DNA of 64,000 bases from Magnetospirillum sp. 15-1 (GCF_900184795.1 NZ_FXXN01000025.1:196542-260541), one strand, 5' to 3'; shown: positions 7,349 through 18,153, numbered from the stretch's first letter. Notes: a model not told the origin generated them from the sequence alone. Made by a program: numbers and translations.

Positions 7349-9187
7349 TCAGTCCAGTTCGAAGGCGTTCTTATAATCCAGTTTCAGCGCCGGGTCCTGC
7401 TCCTCTTTCCTGAGGAAGCAATTGCCGACCACCAGCACTTCGATCTCGCTGCCCATGAAACAGCGGAAGGCGTCCTCGGGGGTACAGACGATGGGCTCGC
7501 CCCGGACGTTGAAGCTGGTGTTGACCACCACGGGGCAGCCGGTGCGGGCCTTGAACGCCGAGATCAGCGCATGATAGCGCGGATTGGTGTCGGCATGGAC
7601 GGTCTGGACGCGGGCGGAGTAATCCACGTGGGTCACCGCCGGAATGGCCGAACGCGGCACGTTCAGCTTGTCGATGCCGAACAGCTTCTCCTCGTCCGCG
7701 GTCATGGCGCGGCGATGCTTTTCCGCCACCGGGGCCACCAGCAGCATGTAGGGCGAGTCGCCGTCCAGATCGAACCACTCGGCCACATCCTCGCGCAGCA
7801 CGCTGGGCGCGAAGGGGCGGAAGCTCTCGCGGTACTTGACCTTGAGGTTCAGCGTCTTCTGCATGGAGGGCGAGCGGGGGTCGCCCAGGATGGAGCGGCC
7901 GCCCAGGGCACGCGGACCGAATTCCATGCGGCCCTGCATCCAGCCCACCGCCTTTTCGTCGGCCAGGGCCTGGGCGGTGGCTTCGGTCACCTCGGCCTCG
8001 CCCATCACCGCGAACTTGGCGCCGGCGGCGGTCAGGCGCGCCTCGATATCGGCCTGCTCGAACACCGGACCGAGATAGGAGCCCCTCATGGCATCCTTGC
8101 CGGGGGTCACGCTGCGGGGCTGGCCCTTGTGGATGTGGTAGCCGGCCAGGGCGGCGCCGAGCGCGCCGCCGGCATCGCCCGAAGCCGGCTGGATCCAGAT
8201 GTTGTCGAAGATGCCTTCGCGCAGAACCTTGCCGTTGGAGACGCAGTTCAGCGCCACGCCGCCGGCCAGGCAGAGATTCTTCGCCCCGGTTTCCTTCTTG
8301 ATGCCGTGGCACAGCTTGGAAACGATGATTTCGGTCACCTCCTGGATGGAGGCGGCGATATCCATGTGGAACTGGGTCAGCGGGTCCTCGTCGGCCTGGC
8401 GCACCTTTTGCCCGAACAGCGCGGCGAAGCGCTGGTTGGTCATGGTCAGCCCGGTGCAGTAGTCGAAATACGACTGGTCCAGGCGGAACGAACCGTCCTC
8501 CTTCACATCGACCAGATTGTCGAGGATCAGCCTGGTGTATTTGGGCTCGCCGTAGGGCGCCAAACCCATCAGCTTGTACTCGCCGGAATTGACCTTGAAG
8601 CCGGTGTAATAGGTGAAGGCGGAATAGAGCAGCCCCAGGGAATGGGGAAAATGCAGTTCCTTGTGGATGTCCAGCCGGTTGCCCGACCCCATGGCCAGCG
8701 AGGTGGTGGTCCACTCGCCGACCCCATCCATGGTCAGCACCGCCGCGTCCTCGAAGGGCGAGGGAAAGAAGGCGCTGGCCGCATGGCTGAGATGGTGCTC
8801 GGCGAACAGCAGCTTGTTCATCCAGTCGAAATCAGGTGCGAAGCGCTTGATCTCGCGGGTCAGCAGATCCTTCTGGAACAGCTTTTCCTTCAGCCACACC
8901 GGCATGGCGGTCTTGAACGAGGAAAAGCCCTTGGGCGCGAAGGCGACATAGGTCTCCAGCAGCCGCTCGAACTTGAGGAACGGCTTGTCGTAGAACACCA
9001 CGGAATCCACGTCGTCCAGGCCGATTCCCGCCTCGGCCAGACAATAGGCCACGGCCTTCTCGGGGAAGGCGGCGTCGTGTTTCCTGCGGGTGAAGCGCTC
9101 CTCCTGGGCGGCGGCGATGACGCGGCCATCCTCGACCAGGGCGGCGGCGCTATCGTGATAGAGGGCGGATAGGCCGAGAATGCGCAA
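7349..9187 (-). CDS. Carbamoyltransferase, NodU/CmcH family
   Basis: The protein of 612 residues transfers a carbamoyl group from carbamoyl phosphate to a hydroxyl, typically of a sugar or secondary metabolite. The N-terminus MRILGLSALYHDSAAALVED and the following EERFTRRKHDAAFP carry the ASKHA-fold nucleotide and metal-binding histidines of the family. The C-terminal domain is seen in GRMEFGPRALGGRSILGDPR and RESFRPFAPSVLRED. Length and both domains are normal. It lies downstream of the DUF5989 and SxtJ-like genes with short gaps, the arrangement known from bacterial surface-glycan and saxitoxin-related (sxt) clusters. The likely substrate here is a cell-surface polysaccharide (inference). 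Confidence 0.92.
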   Translation of the reverse strand: MRILGLSALYHDSAAALVEDGRVIAAAQEERFTRRKHDAAFPEKAVAYCLAEAGIGLDDVDSVVFYDKPFLKFERLLETYVAFAPKGFSSFKTAMPVWLKEKLFQKDLLTREIKRFAPDFDWMNKLLFAEHHLSHAASAFFPSPFEDAAVLTMDGVGEWTTTSLAMGSGNRLDIHKELHFPHSLGLLYSAFTYYTGFKVNSGEYKLMGLAPYGEPKYTRLILDNLVDVKEDGSFRLDQSYFDYCTGLTMTNQRFAALFGQKVRQADEDPLTQFHMDIAASIQEVTEIIVSKLCHGIKKETGAKNLCLAGGVALNCVSNGKVLREGIFDNIWIQPASGDAGGALGAALAGYHIHKGQPRSVTPGKDAMRGSYLGPVFEQADIEARLTAAGAKFAVMGEAEVTEATAQALADEKAVGWMQGRMEFGPRALGGRSILGDPRSPSMQKTLNLKVKYRESFRPFAPSVLREDVAEWFDLDGDSPYMLLVAPVAEKHRRAMTADEEKLFGIDKLNVPRSAIPAVTHVDYSARVQTVHADTNPRYHALISAFKARTGCPVVVNTSFNVRGEPIVCTPEDAFRCFMGSEIEVLVVGNCFLRKEEQDPALKLDYKNAFELD

Positions 9188-9196
9188 GGGAGGACC

Positions 9197-9346
9197 TCAG
9201 AACAGGGTATAGATGAAGGGTGCCACCGCCGAGCCCTGCGACAGCACGATCAGGCCGCCGAACACCACCATCATGATCAGGATGGGCAGCAGCCAGAACT
9301 TCTTGCGTTCGCGCAGGAACTGCCAAAGCTCGATGAGGAAGCTCAC
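9197..9346 (-). CDS. DUF5989-type small membrane protein
   Basis: This 49-residue protein has one transmembrane helix: an amphipathic start (SFLIELWQFLRERKKFWLLP) followed by ILIMMVVFGGLIVLSQGSAV and a short FIYTLF end. The start is a GTG at 9346 preceded by AGGAGAG eight bases upstream. The next gene downstream begins 9 bp later. The size and the LWxFLRERKKFWLLP motif are those of DUF5989 proteins, which occur almost always between SxtJ and carbamoyltransferase genes. Function is unknown; a scaffold for a membrane carbamoylation complex is a guess. Confidence 0.85.
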   Translation of the reverse strand: MSFLIELWQFLRERKKFWLLPILIMMVVFGGLIVLSQGSAVAPFIYTLF

Positions 9347-9358
9347 GGGTGGTCTCTC

Positions 9359-9793
9359 CTAGAACTGGCGCCGCATGCTGTCGGGCGCCGGGCCCGGCGG
9401 GGTGCGATTGATCCAATAGCTGGCGGCGGCGTCATCGCGGTTCAGGCGCAGCGGGTCCTTGCCCAGCGCGCGCATGATCAGGGCGATGGGCGTCACGGTC
9501 AGGAAGAACAGCAGCCCCATGACCAGCGGCGTCACCACGTGATGCAACGCCATGCCGACCAGGAACCACAGCCTGTTGAGCGGCCTGAGAGCCTTGGGAA
9601 CCACCAGGGCCGCCAGCAGGAATCCCACGGCGACCGCTCCGGCCCACAACCGGGGCTCACCGCCATCCTTGAGCGGCAACAGGGCGACGACGGCGAAGAC
9701 AGCGGCGAAGACCAGACCGAACGACCGCTCGGAACCCATCTCGACCTTGCGGGCATGGGACCCACCGTCGATGGCGCCCTGTGACGTGCTCAT
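9359..9793 (-). CDS. SxtJ-family membrane protein
   Basis: The protein has 144 residues and three to four predicted transmembrane helices (LVFAAVFAVVALLPL; AGAVAVGFLLAALVVP; a long one through GLLFFLTVTPIALIMRALGK). The C-terminal signature MRALGKDPLRL and SYWINRTPPGP is typical of SxtJ, named from cyanobacterial saxitoxin clusters but common in polysaccharide loci. The first ATG (9793) gives a hydrophilic 18-residue leader; an internal ATG at 9739 (MGSERSFG) is a possible alternative. It heads the SxtJ-DUF5989-carbamoyltransferase operon. Confidence 0.85.
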   Translation of the reverse strand: MSTSQGAIDGGSHARKVEMGSERSFGLVFAAVFAVVALLPLKDGGEPRLWAGAVAVGFLLAALVVPKALRPLNRLWFLVGMALHHVVTPLVMGLLFFLTVTPIALIMRALGKDPLRLNRDDAAASYWINRTPPGPAPDSMRRQF

Positions 9794-9864
9794 GCTGTGG
9801 AAACGATCCCCTTGCTGAAGGTTGCCGGACTTCTACCACAGCCCAACCAGTTGAGGCAAACCGC

Positions 9865-10443
9865 TCAGGCCGGAGCCGCCACGGCTTCCACCCGGTCGCA
9901 CAGCGCATGGCCGATCAGAATATGCATCTCCTGGATACGGGCGGTGACGCTGGACGGCACCACCAGCAGCGGGTCGGCCAGTCCCACCATCTTGCCGCCG
10001 TCGCGGCCCGAGAAGCCGGCCGCCACCAGACCCATGTCGCGGGCCACCGCCAGGGCGGTCAGCACGTTCGGGCTGTTGCCCGAGGTGGTGATGCCGATGG
10101 CCACGTCGCCGGGCCGGCCCAGCGCCTCGATCTGGCGCGAGAAGATTTCCTCGTAGGAGAAGTCGTTGGCGCAGGCGGTCAGCAGCGAGGTGTCGGTGGT
10201 CAGCGCCAGCGCCGCCAGGGCCTTGCGGTTGTAGCGGTAACGGATCACCAGTTCGGTCGCCAGGTGCTGAGCGTCGGCGGCCGAGCCACCGTTGCCGAAG
10301 AACAGGATCTTGCCACCCGCCGCCAGGCTGTCGAGACAGGCCTGGACCAGACGCTGAAAGGGTTCGCGCACCGCCGCGCCGGTAACCGCCAGTGTCTCGG
10401 CGTGCTCCGCGATCTGCTGATCGAGAAAGGCGGCGTATTTCAT
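9865..10443 (-). CDS. gmhA: Phosphoheptose isomerase-like SIS protein
   Basis: The protein of 192 residues has a single SIS domain. The motifs FFGNGGSAADAQHLATELV, TTDTSLLTACANDFSYEE and GITTSGNSPNVLTAL match GmhA, which converts sedoheptulose 7-phosphate to D-glycero-D-manno-heptose 7-phosphate in lipopolysaccharide heptose synthesis. DiaA, a paralogous DnaA-binding SIS protein, is the main alternative, but the ANDFSYEE and histidine/glutamate metal-site pattern favours GmhA. It is transcribed leftward with a 71-bp gap before the SxtJ-like gene, so it may be part of the same glycan block. Confidence 0.85.
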   Translation of the reverse strand: MKYAAFLDQQIAEHAETLAVTGAAVREPFQRLVQACLDSLAAGGKILFFGNGGSAADAQHLATELVIRYRYNRKALAALALTTDTSLLTACANDFSYEEIFSRQIEALGRPGDVAIGITTSGNSPNVLTALAVARDMGLVAAGFSGRDGGKMVGLADPLLVVPSSVTARIQEMHILIGHALCDRVEAVAAPA

Positions 10444-10473
10444 GGGGCGATCCTCATTGTGGAATGAACCTCC

Positions 10474-13400
10474 TTAGCCCTTCCCGCCTGCCGCCGCAAC
10501 ACCCGACTCGGTCAGGGTACGCAATTGCCGGTTGGCCACCGTGATCATGGACAGATCGATATGGGACGCCGCCTTCAGCTCGGCCAGCAGGGTCTCGGCC
10601 CGCTCCACCGCCGCCCGGTTGGCCTCCAGCCAGGACTGGACCGCCGCGTCGGGCTCGAGGCCGGGATAGGAGGCCGCCACCACGCTGGTGATATCGCGCT
10701 GATGGCCATAGAGGTCCTCGATGGCCGCCGCCGCCGCCAGCTTCAGCCAGTGGCCCTGTCCCGACAGCTTTTCGGCCGAGGCGCGCAGCCAGCCCAGCGA
10801 GAACCGGGCTCCCACCGCGAAATAGAGGCGCCCGGCCGTCTCGATGGACAGGTCCTGACGGGTGGCGATGCGCAGGATGTCGGCGGCCGAGGCCAGGACG
10901 ATCAGGTTGCCGACCCGCTGGGCCAGATCGTGGGGAACGCCCTGGCCGACGAAATACTCGATGCGGGCCAGAACCGCGGCGGCCGCATCGGGCGGCAGGA
11001 TGGTGGGCACGGCGCCTTCCAGCGCCTTGACACCGGGCGACAGCTCGGCGATGCCCGCCCCCAGGGCAAAGGGCGACGGCATGGAACGCAGCACCCACAT
11101 GGTGGCGCGCTCCACCAGCCGGTTGGCCTCGATCTGCATGGCGGTCTGGGCGGCGGCCGGCACCTTGCCGTCCAGCTCCTCGATGGCCCGCCAGACTTCG
11201 CGCATGCGGAAGGCGTCGCGCGCCACGATATAGGCCCTGGCCACCTGGGCCGGGGGATGGCCGGTGGTCTCCATCAGTTCCGAGACGAAGGCGCCGCCCA
11301 CCCGGTTGACCATGGAATTGGTCACCACCGTGGCGACGATTTCCCGCCGCAGCCGGTGGCGCTGGACATCGTGACCGAAACGATCCCGGAGCGCCGTGGG
11401 AAAGTAGTTGGTCAGGTCGATGGCCATGAAGGGATCGTCGGGCAGTTCCGAGGCCAGGATATGGTCATAGAGCCAGATCTTGCCGTAGGCCAGCAGCACC
11501 GCCAGTTCGGGACGGGTGAAGCCCTGCTTCTTCGCCGCCCGCTCGGTCAGCGTCTCGTCGGTGGGCAGGAACTCGATGCCCCGGTCCAGCCGCCCGCTCT
11601 TTTCCAGCAGGCGCATGAAGCGGGCCTCGGCGTCCAGCAGCTCGGCGCCCTGGGCCTGAAGCATGGTCAGCGCCTGGGTCTGAAGGTAATTGTCGCGCAG
11701 CACCAGGGCACCCACTTCCCCGGTCATCTCGACCAGCAGCTTGTCGCGCTGCTTGGGGGTAAGATCGCCCGCCGCCACCAGGTCGTTGACCAGGATCTTG
11801 ATGTTGACCTCGTGGTCCGAGCAATCCACCCCGGCGGAATTGTCGATGGCGTCGGTATCGATGCGCCCGCCCCCGCCGCCCGCCCCGCCGATGGCGTATT
11901 CGATGCGGCCCAGCTGGGTGAAGCCCAGATTGGCGCCCTCGCCCACCACCTTGGCACCAACCTCCGCGCCGTTGATGCGCAGGGAATCGTTGGCCCGGTC
12001 GCCGGCCTCGGCGTTGCTTTCGCCCGACGCCTTCACATAGGTGCCAATGCCGCCCAGGAACAGCAGGTCCACCGGCGCCTTGAGCAGGGCGCGGATCAGC
12101 TCGGTCGGCGTCAGACTATCTGACTCGATACCGAAACGAGCCCTGACCTGAGGGCTGATGGCAATGGTCTTGGCGGTGCGCGGCCAGATGCCGCCGCCTT
12201 CCGAGATAGTCGAGGTGTCGTAATCGGGCCAGGCCTTGGCGGCAACGAACAGCCGCTCGCGCTCGGCGAAGGTCTTTTGCGGGTCGGGATCGGGGTCGAG
12301 GAAGATGTGGGCGTGATTGAAGGCGGCGACCAGCCGGGCATGGGGCGAGCGCAGCATGCCGTTGCCGAACACGTCGCCCGACATGTCGCCCACGCCCACC
12401 ACCGTGAAATCCTCGCTCCGGGTATCGACGCCCATCTCGCGGAAATGGCGTTCCACCGCCACCCAGGCCCCCTTGGCGGTGATGCCCATCTTCTTGTGGT
12501 CGTAGCCCTGGGAACCGCCGGAGGCGAAGGCATCGCCCAGCCAGTGGCCGTATTCCAGCGAAACCGAATTGGCGATGTCGGAGAAGGTGGCGGTGCCCTT
12601 GTCGGCGGCCACCACCAGATAGGGGTCGTCGCCGTCCCGGCGCAGCACGTCCGGGGGCGGCCTGACCCCTTCCGGCGTCAGGTTGTCGGTGAGGTCCAGC
12701 AGGCCGCGCATCAGAATCTTATAGCACTCGATGCCCTCGGCCAGATACGCCTCGCGCCCGCCGGTGGCCGGCGGGCGCTTCACCACGAAACCGCCCTTGG
12801 CGCCCACCGGAACGATCACTGCGTTCTTGACCATCTGGGCCTTCATCAGGCCCAGGATCTCGGTACGGAAATCCTCGCGCCGGTCGGACCAGCGGATGCC
12901 GCCGCGCGCCACCTTGCCGCCTCTGAGGTGGATGGCCTCGACACGCGGGCTGTAGACGAACACCTCCACCAGGGGCCGGGGGGCCGGCAACTCGTCCACC
13001 GCCTTGGAATCCAGCTTGAAGGACAGATAGGCCTTGGGCCTGCCGCCGCCATCGGTCTGGAAGTAATTCGTTCTTAAAGTGGAACGGATCAGGTTGAGGA
13101 AACGCCGCAGGATGCGGTCGTCATCGGCGCTGACCACTTTGTCCAGGCCGGCCAGCAGCGACGCCTCGATATGGCCCCCGTCGCCCGATTCCCCCTTGGG
13201 ATCGAAGATGGCGAGGAACAGCCGCACCAAGGCGGCCGCCATGTCGGCATTGCCGCTCAGGGCCTGCTCGATATAGGCCTGGCTGTAGGTGATGCCGGTC
13301 TGGCGCAGGTACTTGGTGTAGGCGCGCAGCACCATGATTTCCCGCCACGACAGGCCGGCCGACAATACCAGCCGGTTGAAGCCGTCGCTGTCGGCGTCGC

Positions 13401-15288
13401 CCCGCCACACCGCCGCCAGGGCGTCGTGGAACAGGTCGCGCCGCTCGGCCACGTCGAGCGGCGAGCCATCGGCGCTTTCCACCTCGAAATCATGGACCCA
13501 CACCGTCCCGCCGCCGGAGGCGGGAACGATCTCGTGAGGGACCTCGGCGATGACCACCAGCCCCATGGCCTCCAGCATGGGCAGGATACCGGACAGGGGC
13601 ACCGGATGGCCGGAGCGGTAGAGCTTCAGCCGGCCCTGATAAGGTTCGGCCTCCACCGGACGGTAGAGGTTGAGCACGATGTCGCCGCCCGACGCCGCCT
13701 GGATGCGTCCCACGTCGGCCACCGCCGCCAGGACACCATGGCTTTCGCGGTAGGACGCCGGGAACGCCCGGCCCCAGCGCCGCGCCAGCGCCACGCCCGG
13801 CCGCCTCGCCGTGGGTCTGGACCAGGGCGTCCTGCAGATGCTCGTACCAGGTCCGCGCCGCGTCGGCGATACGCATTTCCAGCGCCGGAGCGTCCACCCG
13901 GAGCAGGTGGCCGGGCGTGGTGCGGATGATGAAATGCAGCCGGGCCAGGGGCAGATCGGCCACTTGGGTATAGAAGGCGTCGAGCGTGCCGCCCACCGCC
14001 TCCTCCAGCATGGCGGTGATGGCGAGGCGCAGCGGCGTGTCGTAGCGGTCACGCGGCACGAAGACCAGACAGGAGACGAAGCGTTCGAACTCGTCGTTCC
14101 TGAGGAACACCGCCACCCGCTGACGGTCCTGCAGGTGCAGGATGCCGATGCTGGTCTCGAACAGGGCATCCTCGGATACCTGGAACAGCTCATCTCTGGG
14201 GTAGGTCTCCAGGATATTGACCAGTGCCTTGGCATCGTGACCGGACTTGTTGAAGTCGGCCCGCGCCTCGACGCGGGCGATCTTGCGCCGCAGCAGGGGA
14301 ATCTGCGCCGGGCGGTCGTTATAGGCGGCCGAGGTGAACAGTCCGAGGAAAGCGTGCAGCCCCACCACCCGCCCCTTGGCGTCGAACTGCTTCAACCCGA
14401 TGATGTCCATGCGCACCGGCCGATGGATCACCGCATGGCGGGCCGACTTGGTGACCATCAGGGGATCGGGGCGCTGGACGAAGGCCCGCAGTTCCACCGG
14501 CATGTCGGCCAGGGTCACGGTCTCATCAAACACATGGGCGCCGGCGTCGGACAATATCCCCAGCCCGCTGGCCGAATCGGCGACCACCCCCTTGGACAGG
14601 TCGAAACGGCGGTAGCCCAGGAAGGTGAAATGGTTGTCGGCCAGCCAGTCGAGGAAGGCAAGGGTCTCCTGCTTTTCATCGGCCGGCAGTTTGGCGGCCA
14701 CCGCCTCGAATTCGGCCACTCCCGCCCACAGGGTGTCGAGCATGCGGCGCCAATCGGCGACGGCCAGTCTTACCTGCCCCAGGATATCGGCCAGCGTGGC
14801 GGCCAGCTGCTCCTGGACTTCCACCGGCTGACGGTCGATCTCCACATGCATGACCGATTCCTGCAAGGCGCCCGCCAGCCGTTGGCCGTCACCTGGCGCA
14901 GCATTCCCGCCCCGTCGCGGTCGACCCGCACCACGGGATGGACCAGCAGATGCACCTTGATGCCGCGCCGGGCCAGTTCCATGGCCACCGAATCCACCAG
15001 GAACGGCATGTCGTCGTTGACGATTTCCACCACCGAATGGCTGGACACCCAGCCGTGGCGGTCAAGATCGGGATCGAACACCCGGATGGATGGAACCCCC
15101 GGCTGACGCTCGCGCATGAAGGCGAACAGGCCCAGCGCCGCGCCATAAACCAACTCGGGATCGGCCTCGGCCAGATCGGCCAGGGGAATGCCGGAGGCAT
15201 AGGCACGGATCAGGCGTTCGGCGCCAGCCTTGGCCAGGGTATCGGACAAGTCGGCGATGCGCCGATCCAGATAAGCGGAGATTTCCAT
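10474..15288 (-). CDS. gdh: NAD-specific glutamate dehydrogenase, large (180-kDa) class, with two compensating frameshifts
   Basis: The span codes for about 1604 residues, the family's usual length. The enzyme deaminates glutamate to 2-oxoglutarate with NAD and is catabolic. N-terminal ACT-like regions are seen in ADNHFTFLGYRRFDLSKGVV and similar; the catalytic core has RGGIRWSDRREDFRTEILGL and PVGAKGGFVVKRPP with the active lysine, then VGVGDMSGDVFGNGML. The start ATG at 15288 (MEISAYLDRR) was preferred to the upstream one at 15312. The frame changes by -1 near 14878 and back by +1 near 13803, both in GC-rich runs, leaving about 358 residues in another frame. Because conserved sequence continues across both points, sequencing indels are more likely than decay. 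Confidence 0.88.
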
Positions 15289-15391
15289 GGCCCACCCCTC
15301 CCATCGGCCCACCCCTTGCCCGCAAGGTCTGGACGTATCGTTCTAGGAAGAATGGGGCAGTTCCGCCGCTTGTACAAGACGGCCAAGGAAT

Positions 15392-16053
15392 TCAGTCGGC
15401 AAGGGCCGTCACGGCGTCCCATACCAGCGCCTCCGCCTGCTCGCCCGGCACGGAATCCGGCGGCGACCAGGCCAGGGCCAATTGCACCTCGCCCATCTGG
15501 CGGTGGGCCATCACCCAGGGCCGTCCCTGCGATAGGCCGGCACAGCGGGAATTGCGGCCGGCGGGCAGAATCGATCCGTCCAGGGCCAGAGCCTCGGCCA
15601 GTCCCCGGCCCCACAGCTTGGACACCGCTTCCCGCATGGTCCAGAAGGCCAGAAAGGCGGGCTGGCCCTCGGCGACCACCACGCGGCACTCGGCGGGAGA
15701 CAGAAAACGCTCGGCCAGAATCCGGACATTCCGTCCCTCCCGGACGACCTCGATGTCGACACCGACGCGCCCGTCTTCGACCAGCGCCGCCGCCGCCCAG
15801 CCCCCGGCATGGGAGAGGGACAGGTCTCCGGCCCCGGCGGGCAGAATCAGCGGGCGCCCGTCCTTATCGGCACCGATGCCCCAGCGGCCGGGCGGCAGCA
15901 GCGAGCGGGCCAGACGCCGGGTTTCCAGAAACTGCCGCCGTTCCTCGCCTCGCTGCCGAACGGGGGGGCGGCGCGGCGCAGATCGTCTTCGGAATAGACG
16001 CCCTCGGCCTGCGAGGCGGCGAAAGGCGCCAGGGCCAGACGGGGCGCCTCCAT
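15392..16053 (-). CDS. 4'-phosphopantetheinyl transferase (Sfp/AcpT type), one frameshift
   Basis: The protein of about 220 residues transfers 4'-phosphopantetheine from CoA to carrier-protein serines. The signature VGVDIE (residues near 110) and FWTMREAVSKLWGRGL give the conserved magnesium-binding D/E and the WxxKE(A/S)xxK motif. The start ATG at 16053 overlaps the stop of the SGNH hydrolase gene (TGATG), indicating translational coupling. The span is 662 bases, not a multiple of three: the N-terminal frame (SEDDLRRAAPPFGSEAR) must shift near 15945 into the frame starting RRQFLETRRLARSLLPP. The point lies in a GCG/AGG-rich stretch; sequence error or a real mutation cannot be told apart here. 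Confidence 0.82.
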
Positions 16054-17108
16054 CAGCGCAGGGTCGGCGCCAGCCGGGATGCCAGCCAGTCGGCGATGCG
16101 GCGGTTGCCGGCCGGCGTGGTGTGGACCCAGTCGTAGAAATCACCGTCCTCGAAGGTCAGCCGGCCGCCCAGGTCGATGCAGACGGCACCCGCCTGCTCG
16201 CAGGCGGCCAGAGCCCGACGGTTGAAGGCGGTCTGCATGGCCCAGGAGCCGAAATCCACCGCGCCGGAGGCCGACACTCGTCCCAACGGCCGGCCGTCGC
16301 CATCGACCCGGTAGTCGGAACGGCTTTGGGTGACGATGACCGCCTGGGCTCCCATGGTCCTGATACGGGCGATCAGGGCGGCGACCCGTTGCTGATAGGC
16401 GTCGAGCAGGACGGGGTCGACCGCCTGTCCGGGCGCGGGCGCCGGCCCCGCCACCCAGGGACCGTGCGCCACGTCGGTGCCGCCGTGCACCACGTGGGCG
16501 TTGCGGGCCTTCAGCGTCCCCTGGATGGTCGAGACCACCTGCACCAGGGCGGAATGATTGGCGACATAGCGCTCGACACGGCGCCAGACGGTGGGCGAAG
16601 CCATCTCGTCCCATTGCTGCCGACCCTGCAGATGGGCGTCGTTGACCCCGATATAGGCCAGGACGAAGCGCGGCTTCAGGCCGGGAATCTGCGACAGCCA
16701 GCGATCGAAGGCCCGCAGATGGCCCACCGTCGACTGGCCGTCGATGCCGGCATTGACCACCACCGCACCGCCCAGGGCCTGCGACAGGTAATCCTGCCAG
16801 GTCTGGCCGTCGCCGATGAAGCGCTGGTCCGTGGTCGAACCGCCGATGGTCAGGATCTGGATGGCGCCCGGGTCCTTGTAAGAACCACGCAATCCCCAGC
16901 GGTCGCGGCTGTAGACGGCATCCTTGGGTCCGCCGTAGAGGCCGCTGACATCGAAGACCCGATGGACGTCGCGGGGAATGTTCATGGTTCCCCAACTGGG
17001 GCCGAACAGCCAACTGCCGAACACCAGTTCGGCAACCACCAGCCCGGCCAGGAGAACCCCGAGATTGATGGCGACGACCCGCCCCATGGAGGTACGCCCG
17101 GCCATCAT
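16053..17108 (-). CDS. Membrane-anchored SGNH/GDSL-type hydrolase
   Basis: The protein has 351 residues. An N-terminal transmembrane anchor covers about residues 11-31 (INLGVLLAGLVVAELVFGSW). SGNH blocks follow: ILTIGGSTTDQRF with the nucleophilic serine, NAGIDGQSTVGH with the glycine of block II, YIGVNDAH (GxND) and DWVHTTPAGNRRIADW with the catalytic D-x-x-H. It therefore probably hydrolyses an ester such as an O-acetyl group on a glycan, facing the periplasm; the substrate is unknown. The stop overlaps the next gene's start by one base. Two start methionines (MM) leave little ambiguity. Confidence 0.8.
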   Translation of the reverse strand: MMAGRTSMGRVVAINLGVLLAGLVVAELVFGSWLFGPSWGTMNIPRDVHRVFDVSGLYGGPKDAVYSRDRWGLRGSYKDPGAIQILTIGGSTTDQRFIGDGQTWQDYLSQALGGAVVVNAGIDGQSTVGHLRAFDRWLSQIPGLKPRFVLAYIGVNDAHLQGRQQWDEMASPTVWRRVERYVANHSALVQVVSTIQGTLKARNAHVVHGGTDVAHGPWVAGPAPAPGQAVDPVLLDAYQQRVAALIARIRTMGAQAVIVTQSRSDYRVDGDGRPLGRVSASGAVDFGSWAMQTAFNRRALAACEQAGAVCIDLGGRLTFEDGDFYDWVHTTPAGNRRIADWLASRLAPTLR

Positions 17109-17149
17109 CGTCTCGCTGCCGCAGAAGTCATCATCGTCTCGCTGCCGCT
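17103..17149. repeat. 20-bp direct repeat at the holA/SGNH boundary
   Basis: The string CATCATCGTCTCGCTGCCGC occurs at about 17103-17122 and again at 17130-17149. The second copy encodes the last residues of holA and the first covers the start of the SGNH gene. It looks like a small tandem duplication of the holA 3' end which now supplies the next gene's start codon context. Confidence 0.7.
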
Positions 17150-18153
17150 CGGGCGATCATCATCAGCGCCCGCGAGGTAATCTCGGCCGCCGGCATGCCG
17201 GTGGTCTTGCAATCGACCTCGGCCTCGGTCAGCAGGTCCAGCGCCTTGCCCACCCGGTCGGCGGGCCAGCGCGACAACTGGCGGCGGAACCGGTCCGCCG
17301 CCTTGAAGATCACCGGCGGCTTCAGGGCGGCCATGGCCTGATCCGCCGACTTGCCCTGGGCCATCAGACCGGCGGCCAGATGCAGGCGCTGAAAGTGCCG
17401 CGACACCGAACGCAGCATGCCCACCGGCTGGCCACCCTCGCGCAGCAGGCGGTCAAGGACCCGCTGCGCCCCGGCATGATCCCCATCGGCGGTGGACAAC
17501 GCCAGATCGTCCAGACCCAGGGCGGCGGTATCACCCACGCAGGCGACGGCGTCGTCCAGGCTCACCCGCCCAGGCCCCCCCATGTAAAGCGCCAGCTTGC
17601 CCAACTCGGCACGGGTCAGACGGCGGTCGCCGCCCAGATGCTCGACCAGATAGGCCATGGCGTCGGGTTCGGCCATCAGACCGGCGGCCTTGAGTTCTTC
17701 CTGGATCACCCCGGCCAGCGAACCGCCCTCGTCGCCGTAGCAGGCCAGGGCGGCGGCGTTGTCGGCGCCTTCGAACAGCTTGCGCAGCGACGAACGCGGC
17801 CCGAGCTCGCCGCCCTCCACCACCACCAGGGCATCACCCATGGGCCGGGCCAGGAACGACGACACCGCCCCGCTCTGGCCATCGCCGGCATCGCGCAGCA
17901 CCACCACGCGCCGTCCGCCGCCCAGAGCCATGGCGGCGGCTTCGTCGGCGAGACGGGAGGGAATCTCCTTCAGCGCGGCGGGAGAAAGCTCGGCGACCCG
18001 GAAGGGATCGGAAGCGTCAGGGACCACCGAGCGGATCAGCCGCTGCACCCTTTCGCGCACCAGCCCCAGATCGGGGCCGAACACCAGGACGGCACGGACG
18101 GACGGGTCCGGCGCCTTGACGAACGCCTCGACCCGCGACCCGCTCAGCTTCAT
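17131..18153 (-). CDS. holA: DNA polymerase III subunit delta
   Basis: The 340-residue protein is the clamp-loader delta subunit that opens the beta sliding clamp. It shows the N-terminal [20 protein letters not shown] and VLVFGPDLGLVRERVQRLIR blocks, a degenerate P-loop-less AAA+ fold, and the C-terminal collar domain (VGMLRSVSRHFQRLHLA). Its ATG overlaps the lptE stop (ATGA), consistent with the leuS-lptE-holA operon conserved in alphaproteobacteria. Length is normal. Confidence 0.93.
   Translation of the reverse strand: MKLSGSRVEAFVKAPDPSVRAVLVFGPDLGLVRERVQRLIRSVVPDASDPFRVAELSPAALKEIPSRLADEAAAMALGGGRRVVVLRDAGDGQSGAVSSFLARPMGDALVVVEGGELGPRSSLRKLFEGADNAAALACYGDEGGSLAGVIQEELKAAGLMAEPDAMAYLVEHLGGDRRLTRAELGKLALYMGGPGRVSLDDAVACVGDTAALGLDDLALSTADGDHAGAQRVLDRLLREGGQPVGMLRSVSRHFQRLHLAAGLMAQGKSADQAMAALKPPVIFKAADRFRRQLSRWPADRVGKALDLLTEAEVDCKTTGMPAAEITSRALMMIARAAARR

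Noticed and set aside
7265-9172. Plus-strand 635-codon frame opposite the carbamoyltransferase
   Set aside because: Antisense shadow in GC-rich DNA; the minus frame has clear family motifs.
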